Positions 7,619-13,118 of a DNA stretch of 13,118 nt are shown piece by piece (within the stretch, counting starts at the first letter, position 1; every line of letters begins with the position of its first letter). Source of the stretch: JABDJZ01 sp047619685 (lineage in GTDB: Bacteria > Bacteroidota > Rhodothermia > Rhodothermales > UBA10348); assembly GCA_047619685.1 (NCBI GenBank), contig JBLHLC010000069.1:1-13118 (forward strand), written 5' to 3'. The notes under the pieces were generated by a model. That model was not told the DNA's origin. It saw nothing but the letters and a program-made list of their open reading frames with translations, and ran no database searches. Made by a program: the position numbers and the translations under genes.

Positions 7619-7628
7619 TGTATATACA
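7619..7628. promoter_or_regulatory. Palindrome TGTATATACA at the start of the relB-like gene
   Basis: This is a perfect 10-base inverted repeat that touches the first possible ATG (7618) of the antitoxin gene. RelB-family ribbon-helix-helix proteins usually bind short palindromes over their own promoter, so it is a reasonable operator candidate. If TATACA also serves as the -10 box, transcription would begin near 7612 and translation would use the ATG at 7600. No convincing -35 box is visible. The assignment is inference. Confidence 0.35.
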
Positions 7629-7748
7629 TTGGGCTACACGAACGCGACTGGCACGAGTTCCGCGATCTGTGTCAGAACTCAGATTCGAGGGTCACTTCAT
7701 TAGAGCGCGTCAGCCCGTATGCGTAACGAACGCGACCCGATAACCTCT

Positions 7749-8909
7749 CTACCCGATCTCAGCGCGCCCGCTGTGGATTGGCCCGGTCCGGTCTCGGAGG
7801 TTCAGCCCCGATCGCCCGTTCAGCACGGCCTGAATTTCGGCGATCGCGGCAAGCGCGATCTCTTCCGGGGTCTCGGTTCCAATATCCAGGCCAACCGGAC
7901 CGAAGAGGCGGGCGCGTTTGTCGCTCGCAATGGCGGACCCTTCGCCAGCCAGTTCTCCGATCATGCGCGTGGTGCGTTCGCTCGGCCCGAGCATTCCGAC
8001 GTAAGGGATTGCGGATCCAAGCAGAGCCCCCATCAGCTCGCGGTCCCGCACGTAGGTGTGGTTCATGACCACGGCCGCCGTATGCGGGTCCGGAGTGACG
8101 CGCTCCAGGACGGATTCGGGATGCATCAGGAAGATGTGGTCGTCGGCCTCGGGAAAGCGGGAAAGAAGAACCTCAGCCGGCTTTCGGCCCACGACTACAA
8201 CCTCCCACCCCATGGGCTTGGCCAACCGCACGATGGCGCCCACATCATGCCCTTCTCCGAATACGAGCAGGCGGATCGGCGGCCGGATGATTTCCGCAAG
8301 TATCTCGGCAGAACCCGCCTCGTGCTCTATTGTCCGGGTTTGCCAGAGGTGCGGCCGTCCATCCTTCTGTTCGAGATCCAGCAAGGCCCTCGCATCCAGA
8401 AGAACCTCACGATGAAGCTGCGGGTCTGTCAGCCCACCGGACAAGGAGCCCGATGCTTCCACGAGAAGATGCCCTCCGAGATCGGCTCGAAACGTGCCCG
8501 TGGCCTCGATAACTGTGGCGAGCACGCCCTGCCGACGCGTCTCGAAGCACTGCGTGAACAGGTCGAGTACGTTGATCCGGGAGTCTGCCGTTACCGGCTC
8601 GATGAACACATGAACCACACCGTCGCATCCCGTACCGAACCCAAGAACCAGATCGTCTTCGCCCAGCGTGAAAGGGAGGAGGCGGGCCTCCCCTTTATCG
8701 AGTACGGCAAGGGCCTGCTGGGCGACTTCGCCCTCCAGGCAGCCGCCCGAAATGGTCCCCCAGGTCCGTCCAGTGGCGTCGACCAGCATGCGAGCCCCAG
8801 GCCGGCGATACGAAGAGCCGCCGATCTTGACCACCGTCGCCACAACAAAAGGCTCTCCAGCCTGGTGGAGTCGTTTGGCGACAGCAAGAATTTCCAGGAG
8901 TTCGTTCAT
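7749..8909 (-). CDS. XdhC/CoxI-family protein (molybdenum cofactor insertion/sulfuration chaperone)
   Basis: A 386-residue two-domain protein. The N-terminal XdhC_CoxI domain shows GGSSYRRPGARMLVDATG (30-47), GTISGGCLEGEV (51-62, C57 in the conserved GGCLE) and GFGTGCDGVVHVFIEP (90-105). The C-terminal Rossmann domain begins at about 212 with RLLVFGEGHDVG and includes VVVVGRKPAE, VVMNHTYVRDRE and YVGMLGPSERT. Family members bind the molybdenum cofactor and help its sulfuration and insertion into xanthine dehydrogenase or related hydroxylases. No molybdoenzyme is encoded in this window, so its client must be elsewhere. GEGHDVG differs slightly from the common GAGHV form. It is divergent from the SufE-family gene, with 51 bases between their starts. 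Confidence 0.9.
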   Translation of the reverse strand: MNELLEILAVAKRLHQAGEPFVVATVVKIGGSSYRRPGARMLVDATGRTWGTISGGCLEGEVAQQALAVLDKGEARLLPFTLGEDDLVLGFGTGCDGVVHVFIEPVTADSRINVLDLFTQCFETRRQGVLATVIEATGTFRADLGGHLLVEASGSLSGGLTDPQLHREVLLDARALLDLEQKDGRPHLWQTRTIEHEAGSAEILAEIIRPPIRLLVFGEGHDVGAIVRLAKPMGWEVVVVGRKPAEVLLSRFPEADDHIFLMHPESVLERVTPDPHTAAVVMNHTYVRDRELMGALLGSAIPYVGMLGPSERTTRMIGELAGEGSAIASDKRARLFGPVGLDIGTETPEEIALAAIAEIQAVLNGRSGLNLRDRTGPIHSGRAEIG

Positions 8910-8928
8910 GTACCGGACATGCTACCTG

Positions 8929-8958
8929 TTGACAGGCGTGGCGAGAAGGGGATATTAG
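8929..8958 (+). promoter_or_regulatory. Possible promoter of the sufE-like gene
   Basis: TTGACA at 8929-8934 is a perfect -35 box, and TATTAG at 8953-8958 is a fair -10 box after an 18-base spacer. Both lie in the 51-base gap between the divergent xdhC-like and sufE-like genes. The implied transcription start (about 8965) falls just after the GTG 8961 that has the best Shine-Dalgarno. The promoter and that start therefore conflict, and if the promoter is real, translation may begin at ATG 9012. Confidence 0.3.
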
Positions 8959-8960
8959 CG

Positions 8961-9428
8961 GTGTCACCGGTGGCAAGTGAACCTGCCCCGATCAACTCAG
9001 AAACCCTGACCATGCTCCCGGCCCTTTCGGATACGATTGAGATGTTTGCGAGCCTGGAGGGTGCCGCAAAACTGGAGCTCCTGATTGATTTCGGAGAACA
9101 GCTTCCCGTCTTGGACGAACCGGACGCGCGCCTCCGAGACTCCGGTCAGCATATGATTCACGAGTGCCAGTCGCCCGTCTTCCTGGTGGTCCGGGTGCAG
9201 AACGGGGCGCTGCAAATTCGAGGCGATGCCCCGCGCGAAGCGCCCATCGCCCGCGGGTTTACTGCACTGCTGTGCGAAATCATGGACGGCGCGACCATGG
9301 CCGAGCTGAGAGCCACTCCGACGGATCTGCTTTCCGCTCTGGGTCTTCACGACCTCCTTAGCCTCCGGCGAAGGCACGGACTTTCGGCCATCTGGCAGCA
9401 CGTGCGGGAATTCGCCGTCGCCAACTGA
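8961..9428 (+). CDS. sufE: SufE-family protein (cysteine desulfurase sulfur acceptor)
   Basis: A 155-residue protein that should take persulfide sulfur from a SufS-type cysteine desulfurase and pass it on, usually for Fe-S cluster building, in the cytosol. The conserved core is visible: ALSDTIEMFASLEGAAKLEL, IDFGEQLPVL, then the sulfur-accepting loop HECQSPVFLVV with C69 as the active cysteine, then IARGFTALLCEIMDGATMAE and LGLHDLLSLRRRHGLSAI. GTG 8961 is chosen because AGAAGGGGA lies 8 bases upstream. ATG 9012 would give 138 residues, the usual family length, and begins MLPALSDTIE like many relatives, so the start is open. No sufS or suf scaffold genes are near. The divergent neighbour is an XdhC-family protein, which also needs a sulfur donor. 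Confidence 0.87.
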   Translation: MSPVASEPAPINSETLTMLPALSDTIEMFASLEGAAKLELLIDFGEQLPVLDEPDARLRDSGQHMIHECQSPVFLVVRVQNGALQIRGDAPREAPIARGFTALLCEIMDGATMAELRATPTDLLSALGLHDLLSLRRRHGLSAIWQHVREFAVAN

Positions 9429-9466
9429 CTCCCATGGTGAATATTCGCCGCGACTCGGCGCTGGGG

Positions 9467-9495
9467 TTGTCGGGTGTCGCCAGAATTCTTACCAT
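9467..9495 (+). promoter_or_regulatory. Candidate promoter of the tRNA-Leu gene
   Basis: TTGTCG at 9467-9472 and TACCAT at 9490-9495 are separated by 17 bases, upstream of the tRNA (mature 5' end at 9535). The boxes are only partial matches to the general bacterial consensus, and the implied leader is about 32 bases. The call is weak. The rest of the gap from 9429 shows no gene. Confidence 0.25.
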
Positions 9496-9534
9496 TTCGA
9501 CCGCGTTGCCGGTCATTCCCGGCATCTCGTCACC

Positions 9535-9618
9535 GCCCTGGTGGCGGAATTGGTAGACGCGCTGCGTTCAGGGCGCAGTGGGGGCAACCCCGTGGAGGTT
9601 CGAGTCCTCTCCAGGGCA
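9535..9618 (+). tRNA. tRNA-Leu (anticodon CAG)
   Basis: A complete class II tRNA can be folded by eye. The acceptor stem is GCCCTGG (9535-9541) with CCAGGGC (9611-9617), and the discriminator is A at 9618. The D arm contains AATTGGTAGAC. The anticodon stem CTGCG/CGCAG (9562-9566/9574-9578) holds loop TTCAGGG with anticodon CAG at 9569-9571, which reads CUG leucine codons. The long variable arm GGGGGCAACCCC is typical of tRNA-Leu. The T arm (9594-9610) has loop TTCGAGT. CC follows the discriminator, then T, so a full CCA is not encoded. Confidence 0.97.
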
Positions 9619-9632
9619 CCTAGACATACACT

Positions 9633-9670
9633 AAAGCCGTTATCTCGCATAGAGGTGGCGGCTTTTGTGG
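9633..9670 (+). terminator. Hairpin terminator after tRNA-Leu
   Basis: AAAGCCG (9633-9639) pairs with CGGCTTT (9659-9665). An inner stem ATCTC/GAGGT closes the loop GCATA, which gives one long interrupted hairpin ending in TTTTGTGG. It starts 14 bases after the tRNA. The T-tract is short. On the other strand the hairpin is not followed by T residues, so it fits the tRNA direction better than the convergent DUF2652 gene. Confidence 0.65.
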
Positions 9671-9703
9671 TTTGGAGCAGTCAGGGACCGCGCTAGACGT
9701 GCT

Positions 9704-10420
9704 CTATGCTTCCGGGGGCAAGTTCCTGAATTCGGGTCTCGCCTTTCCCAGGAGACGAGCAAACATATGACCTTCCAGCTTCATCAGGAACTTGAATTTT
9801 CTCCAAGGTGAGACCACTTCAGGGTCGGTTTCCACCGATTCGAAATCTCTTACCTGTGCAGATACAGGCCCTACGCCATCGCAATGTTCAACGTGACTAT
9901 TAAACCCAGTCCTGTCGAACGATTGGCACTTGTCCGAAAAGGAGTCGGTTACAAGGATATATTCATCTGACGCGATCGAATTCTTAAGCAAGCGATGCGC
10001 GGTAATAACGTCTATTCCAGAGACTTTCGGCATGTCACGAATCTTCGTAAATGCTGCGCTTCCCCAATGTAGAATCGCCTTGAGTTTGAGTTGACCGACT
10101 TGGTTGCACGCCTCGCAAATGCAATACCCACACTCTCGTAGCAGATAGGCTTCCCGTTTGCGAAAGGCCAGGAAGTACTGCTCGAGTTGTTGATAGATGC
10201 TATCCGCCAGGCCCGGTGAGCCATCGTCCACGGCATATAGACTAATCGCATCCCCCAGGATTTCGTGGGCCACAACTGGTGCCTCAACCTCGTCGAGCAT
10301 GCATTCCATGAGCTCGCCAATGATCCTTTCGGCATGTAGAAGGGATATCTTGTGCAAGCGGATAAAAGTCGTATACCCGCTAATGTCAACAAGGACGATA
10401 AATAGGGGCTTGACACTCAT
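9704..10420 (-). CDS. DUF2652 protein, diverged class III nucleotidyl cyclase-like
   Basis: A 238-residue protein. The N-terminus FIVLVDISGYTTFI has D12 of the DxSGxT metal loop. EILGDAISLYA has the second metal Asp, D57, 45 residues later, as in class III adenylate/guanylate cyclases. LKLKAILHWG and SGIDVITAHRLL follow, in the place of the cyclase core strand and the substrate helix. R143 keeps the transition-state Arg position, but the partner Asn is Ile139 in my alignment, so cyclase activity is doubtful. A Cys cluster C97-x2-C100-x-C102-x2-C105 is inserted and could bind metal. It matches what I know as DUF2652, whose role is unknown. Local GC by rough count (about 50%) is lower than in neighbours (about 65%), which suggests transfer. 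A TATATTTG box lies 24 bases upstream. Confidence 0.75.
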   Translation of the reverse strand: MSVKPLFIVLVDISGYTTFIRLHKISLLHAERIIGELMECMLDEVEAPVVAHEILGDAISLYAVDDGSPGLADSIYQQLEQYFLAFRKREAYLLRECGYCICEACNQVGQLKLKAILHWGSAAFTKIRDMPKVSGIDVITAHRLLKNSIASDEYILVTDSFSDKCQSFDRTGFNSHVEHCDGVGPVSAQVRDFESVETDPEVVSPWRKFKFLMKLEGHMFARLLGKARPEFRNLPPEA

Positions 10421-10443
10421 TTGGCTACCATGATTCGTTCCTT

Positions 10444-10451
10444 CAAATATA
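10444..10451 (-). promoter_or_regulatory. Bacteroidota-type -7 box TATATTTG before the DUF2652 gene
   Basis: On the - strand TATATTTG fits the TAnnTTTG -7 element of Bacteroidota primary sigma promoters. It lies about 24 bases before the ATG at 10420. A clear TTTG/TTG -33 box is not seen at the right distance in the GC-rich upstream DNA, so this is half a promoter by sequence. Confidence 0.4.
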
Positions 10452-10524
10452 TAGGAGCGAGGCGTTAGCGATAGGGGGCGAGGACCAGGGGTGTCTAGTG
10501 AGGCGCCGCCGGGAGGTAGCGTGC

Positions 10525-10623
10525 CGCTAACCCAACGATAAAGCGTCGAAACCTGCCGCCATGGCAGGGAAGGACGAGAAGACCACCCGCAAGTACCGCC
10601 AGTTGGGCCGGTCTCAGTTAGCG
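10525..10623. repeat. Nested inverted repeats downstream of hipA
   Basis: Outer arms CGCTAA (10525-10530) and TTAGCG (10618-10623), middle arms CCCAAC (10531-10536) and GTTGGG (10602-10607), and an inner perfect hairpin CCTGCC/GGCAGG (10552-10557/10563-10568) lie just after the hipA stop at 10628. The middle arms also fit the RYYYAAC...GTTRRRY ends of integron attC sites. The bodies between the arms do not pair, and no integrase is present. A role in termination or recombination is open. The rest of the 10421-10627 gap shows nothing else. Confidence 0.4.
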
Positions 10624-10627
10624 ACTG

Positions 10628-11923
10628 CTATCCACGTGCATCGCCGGACTCCACGTCGCGCCGCCGCTCTTCGAGCGCCCGCGCAATGTCCTCAATGGCC
10701 TCAGGCGACACCTGGGCGCCGCGGGCACGATCCTTCCATTCCGCCAGGGCGTCCAGCGTTTGTTCAATCATGGCGGGCGCACCCTTAACGCCAAACCGCC
10801 GGGCGATGTCCAGGAGATCCTGCCGTGTGATCCCAGAGCGCTTGCCGGCCACCCTCATTTGATGCGCGGACGTCCAGCGTCCACCGCGGGCGAAAGTCAC
10901 GTCGTAGGCCGGCGTCAAAGCCCATCGCCCATTCTGGTCCATGTGGAAGGAGACGTTCTTGACGTGGTCGTCCTGGTTGACGCCCAGGACGTTGAAGAGC
11001 ATGCGGCGGTAGCCCTCCGCCACGGCGGCGGCCGGCATTCCCAGGGCCTGGATGGTGCGCAGGTATTCCTCGTAACTGCTGGCCCCGACGTCGTTGTAGT
11101 CCACGTGAAGCAGTCCGCCCAGGGTGTGCTGATGGAGCGGTGCGTTGCCCGATACGTCAAAGCGGGGGATGACCAGATGCGCGTGCCCATCGGCGCTCTC
11201 CAATACCCGGATGTCCACCACGTTCAAGCCGGCTTCTCTGGCCATTTGGGCGTAGACGGCTTCTACCCGGTTGAAGTGCTCGGGCGCACCGATGCCGTCA
11301 TCGGGACCCACCCCGTCGAACTTCAGGATGGCCGGGACGTCGCCCGGGCTCTTGGCCGCGAAGGCAGAGCGGACCTCGCCGCTATCTGGATTCCAGAGCA
11401 CAACGGCCTTGGGCCGCATGCCTCCGGCGGAGCCCCCGATCCGATAGATTTCCGGGATGGCGATGTCGGCTGAGCCCTGAATGATGCGCCGCGCGTCCGC
11501 CACCAGTGCGGCGACCTCCAAGGCCTCCTGATCGCCAGGTCGCGTCTCAAGCGCCTCGGCCGGCCGGAATTCCAGTGCGCCAATCGCGCGGCTACCCACG
11601 TACAGCAGGTGCTGCACCGGCGAGAGGGACTTCTCGACTTCCCCCCGCGCTGTGTAGAAGGATCGCATCACCGCCGTTCCAAAGGAGTCCGGGAGGGCAT
11701 CGGCAAGCGCACCCGGCAGGCCGTTGAAGGCGGGCTTCCGGAGAAGGTCCGGAAACTCGAAGACGCCTTGCCGCAGAGGAAGTCGGAGGGGGGAAAGCGG
11801 CCAGTTTCGTGCCGTGAAGTCGGGCGCGTACTCGAAGAGGATGCGGTGGTCGTCGAGTTCCACCACGGCCCCGACGTAGGTGTCCCAGATCCAGATCTCG
11901 GCGACTGCGGTCTCCTTAGCCAT
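10628..11923 (-). CDS. hipA: HipA-family Ser/Thr kinase toxin
   Basis: A 431-residue protein, close in length to E. coli HipA (440). The N-terminal subdomain shows YAPDFTARNWPLSPLRLPL, FNGLPGALADALPDSFG and LLYVGSRAIGALEF. The Gly-rich loop GGSAGGMRPKA (163-173) holds S165, in the region where HipA autophosphorylates. Kinase motifs follow: HLVIPRFD (249-256), HTLGGLLHVD (266-275), NQDDHVKN (316-323, catalytic D318/D319) and LTPAYDVTFA (metal Asp D341). No key residue is missing, so it looks active. Characterised HipA enzymes phosphorylate aminoacyl-tRNA synthetases (GltX) and cause growth arrest; the target here is unknown. The ATG at 11923 is preceded by GGGAG and overlaps the end of hipB by 8 bases. 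The order antitoxin-then-toxin is canonical. Confidence 0.92.
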   Translation of the reverse strand: MAKETAVAEIWIWDTYVGAVVELDDHRILFEYAPDFTARNWPLSPLRLPLRQGVFEFPDLLRKPAFNGLPGALADALPDSFGTAVMRSFYTARGEVEKSLSPVQHLLYVGSRAIGALEFRPAEALETRPGDQEALEVAALVADARRIIQGSADIAIPEIYRIGGSAGGMRPKAVVLWNPDSGEVRSAFAAKSPGDVPAILKFDGVGPDDGIGAPEHFNRVEAVYAQMAREAGLNVVDIRVLESADGHAHLVIPRFDVSGNAPLHQHTLGGLLHVDYNDVGASSYEEYLRTIQALGMPAAAVAEGYRRMLFNVLGVNQDDHVKNVSFHMDQNGRWALTPAYDVTFARGGRWTSAHQMRVAGKRSGITRQDLLDIARRFGVKGAPAMIEQTLDALAEWKDRARGAQVSPEAIEDIARALEERRRDVESGDARG

Positions 11924-12206
11924 AGCGCTCCCGCCTCTCGCGGACCACGGCAAGCGGGCTGACAGACGGTTCCGGGATCAGGTTTTCGATGCCGCCCAGT
12001 TCGCCGTAGACCCTCAGGAGCCTGAGCAGCGTCATCAACGTGGGGTTACGTCCCTGCTCGGCCCGGACCACCGTGCTTGGATTAAGCTCGGCCTGTTCCG
12101 AGGCTTCCTCAATGGTCAGGCGACGGGCCTTTCTAAGCTCACGCAGCCTACTGCCTATCGCCGAGACGATTTCCGGGTCGGTCTGGAAAAGGATGCTCCT
12201 GGGCAT
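11916..12206 (-). CDS. hipB: HipB-family XRE antitoxin / autorepressor
   Basis: A 96-residue helix-turn-helix protein. IGSRLRELRKARRLTIEEAS, EQAELNPSTVVRAEQGRNP and TLMTLLRLLRVYG form a typical XRE/Cro-CI fold at about residues 15-72. A C-terminal tail, PEPSVSPLAVVRERRERYG, resembles the Pro-rich antitoxin tail that contacts HipA. The start ATG 12206 (MPRSILFQTD) is chosen because the in-frame extension upstream to 12320 runs through the operator repeats and has no protein-like character. It should neutralise HipA and repress its own operon through the palindromes at 12267-12280 and 12308-12319. Confidence 0.9.
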   Translation of the reverse strand: MPRSILFQTDPEIVSAIGSRLRELRKARRLTIEEASEQAELNPSTVVRAEQGRNPTLMTLLRLLRVYGELGGIENLIPEPSVSPLAVVRERRERYG

Positions 12207-12266
12207 GGTCGTGCGGTGTGCGCCGTTGAGACATCCTGGATACGGTGGCGGTGAGCCTATGGTTGC

Positions 12267-12280
12267 ATGCTTATAAGCAT
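12267..12280. promoter_or_regulatory. hipBA operator palindrome, copy 1
   Basis: ATGCTTATAAGCAT is a perfect 14-base palindrome, 61 bases before the hipB start. Copy 2 shares its 12-base core. The two centres are 40 bases apart, close to four helical turns, so HipB dimers could bind on the same DNA face. It lies just downstream of the presumed core promoter (TATTTTTA on the - strand, 12288-12295). Confidence 0.6.
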
Positions 12281-12287
12281 TAATGTG

Positions 12288-12295
12288 TAAAAATA
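12288..12295 (-). promoter_or_regulatory. Possible hipBA -7/-10 box between the two operators
   Basis: TATTTTTA on the - strand comes close to the Bacteroidota TAnnTTTG element and sits in an AT-rich stretch exactly between the operator copies. Upstream of it TTGTTC (12303-12298) is too close to be a -35 box. The position is supported mainly by context. Confidence 0.3.
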
Positions 12296-12307
12296 CCGAA
12301 CAATGAG

Positions 12308-12319
12308 TGCTTATAAGCA
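12308..12319. promoter_or_regulatory. hipBA operator palindrome, copy 2
   Basis: TGCTTATAAGCA, the same perfect palindromic core as copy 1, lies upstream of the presumed hipBA promoter and about where a -33/-35 element should be. The sequence differs from the E. coli HipB operator (TATCC-N8-GGATA), so it would be a lineage-specific site. Confidence 0.6.
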
Positions 12320-12356
12320 TTTATTGTGCCACCGTGTCGGTCGCTCGCGCTCTCCT

Positions 12357-12521
12357 CTAACAATAAATGAGACGATAGCCGCCCCGCTTTCCTCTTCGAG
12401 CATTGATGATCGGCTGAACGTCGGATCGAATGTGCCGGTACTTCTTGGCGAGATGCCGCAGGTTGCGCTTGAATTCGGGCGTAAACCGAACGTCGGTCGC
12501 GCGACGCTTCTCAGGCGGCAT
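12357..12521 (-). pseudogene. RelE/ParE-family toxin remnant with internal deletion
   Basis: Starting at ATG 12521, which overlaps the antitoxin stop by 11 bases, the frame encodes only 54 residues. It begins like an intact RelE/ParE-type toxin (VRFTPEFKRNLRHLAKKYRH, then IRSDVQPIIN) and jumps directly to GKRGGYRLIYC and a TAG stop. From memory of the family, a stretch of roughly 30 residues normally lies between these parts (the section with GDQIPG and YTVFKVRVKNSD-like sequence), and about 25 more residues follow GYRLIYY. So the central strands and the C-terminal catalytic strand seem lost, and the toxin should be inactive. The overlap with the antitoxin gene is the normal arrangement for this pair, which supports decay in place. 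The deletion size is an estimate. Confidence 0.72.
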
Positions 12522-12729
12522 CTATGTCCTCCCAAAGCTCGGACACCGGCTTGGTCTGGTCGGCTCGCGCCTCCTGCCAACCTTGGCGGAAGCTCTCTTC
12601 GGCGGTCGGAAGAGTGACTCCCTCCCGAAACGCGCGCAGCATCTTGAGCAACGGCGGAAGGTACTCGGAGGGAATCTTGTCGAGTTCCTCTATCACCTGA
12701 GAGCGGTACAGGGGCTTGGCGGTGTCCAT
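12511..12729 (-). CDS. Antitoxin partner of the RelE/ParE-type toxin remnant
   Basis: A 72-residue small acidic protein: MDTAKPLYRSQVIEELDKIP, SEYLPPLLKMLRAFREGVTL, PTAEESFRQGWQEARADQTK, PVSELWEDIDAA. This matches my memory of small antitoxins found directly before RelE/ParE-type toxins (the ESFRQGW...LWEDIDA ending is characteristic). The start ATG 12729 is preferred over 12777, because the extra upstream residues are unlike the family. No strong ribosome binding site is visible. The toxin frame overlaps its end by 11 bases and is damaged, so this antitoxin is now unpaired unless it blocks a related toxin elsewhere. Confidence 0.72.
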   Translation of the reverse strand: MDTAKPLYRSQVIEELDKIPSEYLPPLLKMLRAFREGVTLPTAEESFRQGWQEARADQTKPVSELWEDIDAA

Positions 12730-13118
12730 CTTAGTTTCAGAATCGTTCGGAGCAGCCCGGAATCCTCGAGACGCCACAACCTCGATCTGGGTCCGCCACC
12801 GCCTTTGCGCATAACGGTTGGGCTAATTGCGGCGAGCACCTCAGCGGCCGCGCTGGCACCTGTTACGACAACGCAATCGAAGGTCCTCTTGCTACTGAGA
12901 GTCCGCAACTGCTTGGCGACAAGGGTTTTTCCCGGTCCGGAAATATCAATGTCGCTGTTCACGCAACATGCGCTTGATACTGTTATGGCCACCCCCTGAA
13001 GCCTGTGACGTAGGACCGGGTGTTTCTAGGCTTAGCGGCCGCGTCTTTAAGCCGAGATGAGTTCGTGGCGTGGGTAGACGAGCACCTGACGCCTGATTCT
13101 GTGTAACGGACGGGCGAT
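12730..13118. other. Stretch without a recognisable gene
   Basis: I see no gene here that I can support. A - strand frame from 12992 (opening MAITVSSACCVNSDIDISGP) is open for ~99 codons but has no family resemblance, no ribosome binding site and runs into the antitoxin gene. On the + strand a short open stretch from 13020 (GTG) to 13106 ends SRDEFVAWVDEHLTPDSV and looks protein-like, but an in-frame stop at 13011 leaves it at 28 codons. A small inverted repeat GGCTTA/TAAGCC (13029-13034/13048-13053) lies inside it. The stretch may be decayed accessory DNA. Confidence 0.4.

Noticed and set aside
7634..7736. Protein-like + strand stretch (HERDWHEFRDLCQNSDSR) between relB and xdhC
   Set aside because: About 30 codons, no start with a ribosome binding site, no family recognised; could be a gene remnant but cannot be supported.
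7719..8958. Long + strand open frame running opposite the XdhC gene
   Set aside because: It is the antisense shadow of the XdhC-family gene in the frame that continues into sufE; only the part from about 8961 has SufE family character.
12664..12685. TCGAGTTCCTCT resembling the tRNA-Leu T-loop end, as an integration duplicate
   Set aside because: The match is short, has an inserted base, lacks the CCAGGGC acceptor part and lies inside the antitoxin gene.
12815..12830. GTTGGGCTAA, similar to the GTTGGGTTAG element beside hipA, as a second integron site
   Set aside because: No RYYYAAC partner was found at a suitable distance, and the orientation is opposite.
12693..12992. - strand frame of 99 codons upstream of the antitoxin
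   Set aside because: No ribosome binding site, no recognised family, and it runs through the antitoxin start in another frame.
13020..13106. Short + strand frame ending SRDEFVAWVDEHLTPDSV
   Set aside because: Looks protein-like, but only 28 codons follow an in-frame stop and no upstream part is found in another frame; described under the gene-free stretch.

Overview
The window looks like a high-GC chromosome segment of a Bacteroidota-type bacterium, most likely a Rhodothermota/Rhodothermales relative. Two proteins end in a type IX secretion (T9SS) C-terminal sorting domain with the YPNP motif, starts such as TTG and GTG are frequent, and one promoter resembles the Bacteroidota TAnnTTTG element. 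The taxon is inferred from these traits, not from a marker gene.

Region 1 (1-7314, all + strand) reads like one long operon or two adjacent ones. It holds the end of a secreted lamin-tail protein, a GT4 glycosyltransferase (TTGA overlap), an 82-bp gap, a HlyD-like membrane-fusion protein, a VTC-domain (polyphosphate polymerase-like) protein, a DUF4956 membrane protein, a large secreted CotH-kinase protein with lamin-tail and T9SS domains, and a small Smr-domain protein (ATGA overlap). VTC, DUF4956 and CotH form a recurrent gene neighbourhood. A cytosolic tunnel-fold polymerase next to a separate membrane protein recalls the eukaryotic VTC complex split into two chains. The HlyD-like protein and the surface-exported CotH kinase suggest an envelope or surface modification system that has not been worked out. 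This is the most interesting unit of the window.

Region 2 (7315-9428) holds a solitary RelB/DinJ-type antitoxin and an XdhC/CoxI-family molybdenum-cofactor protein, both on the - strand, and a divergent SufE-family sulfur acceptor on the + strand. XdhC and SufE could both act in sulfur delivery.

Region 3 (9535-9670) is a tRNA-Leu(CAG) gene followed by a hairpin terminator.

Region 4 (9704-13118, - strand) looks like accessory DNA placed next to the tRNA. It has a lower-GC gene for a diverged class III cyclase-like DUF2652 protein with a Cys cluster, a complete hipB-hipA toxin-antitoxin operon with two copies of a palindromic operator upstream, and a second antitoxin whose overlapping RelE-type toxin gene has a large internal deletion and a lost C-terminus. 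The last ~390 bases hold no gene that I can recognise.

No CRISPR array, insertion sequence, transposase, integrase or rRNA was seen.
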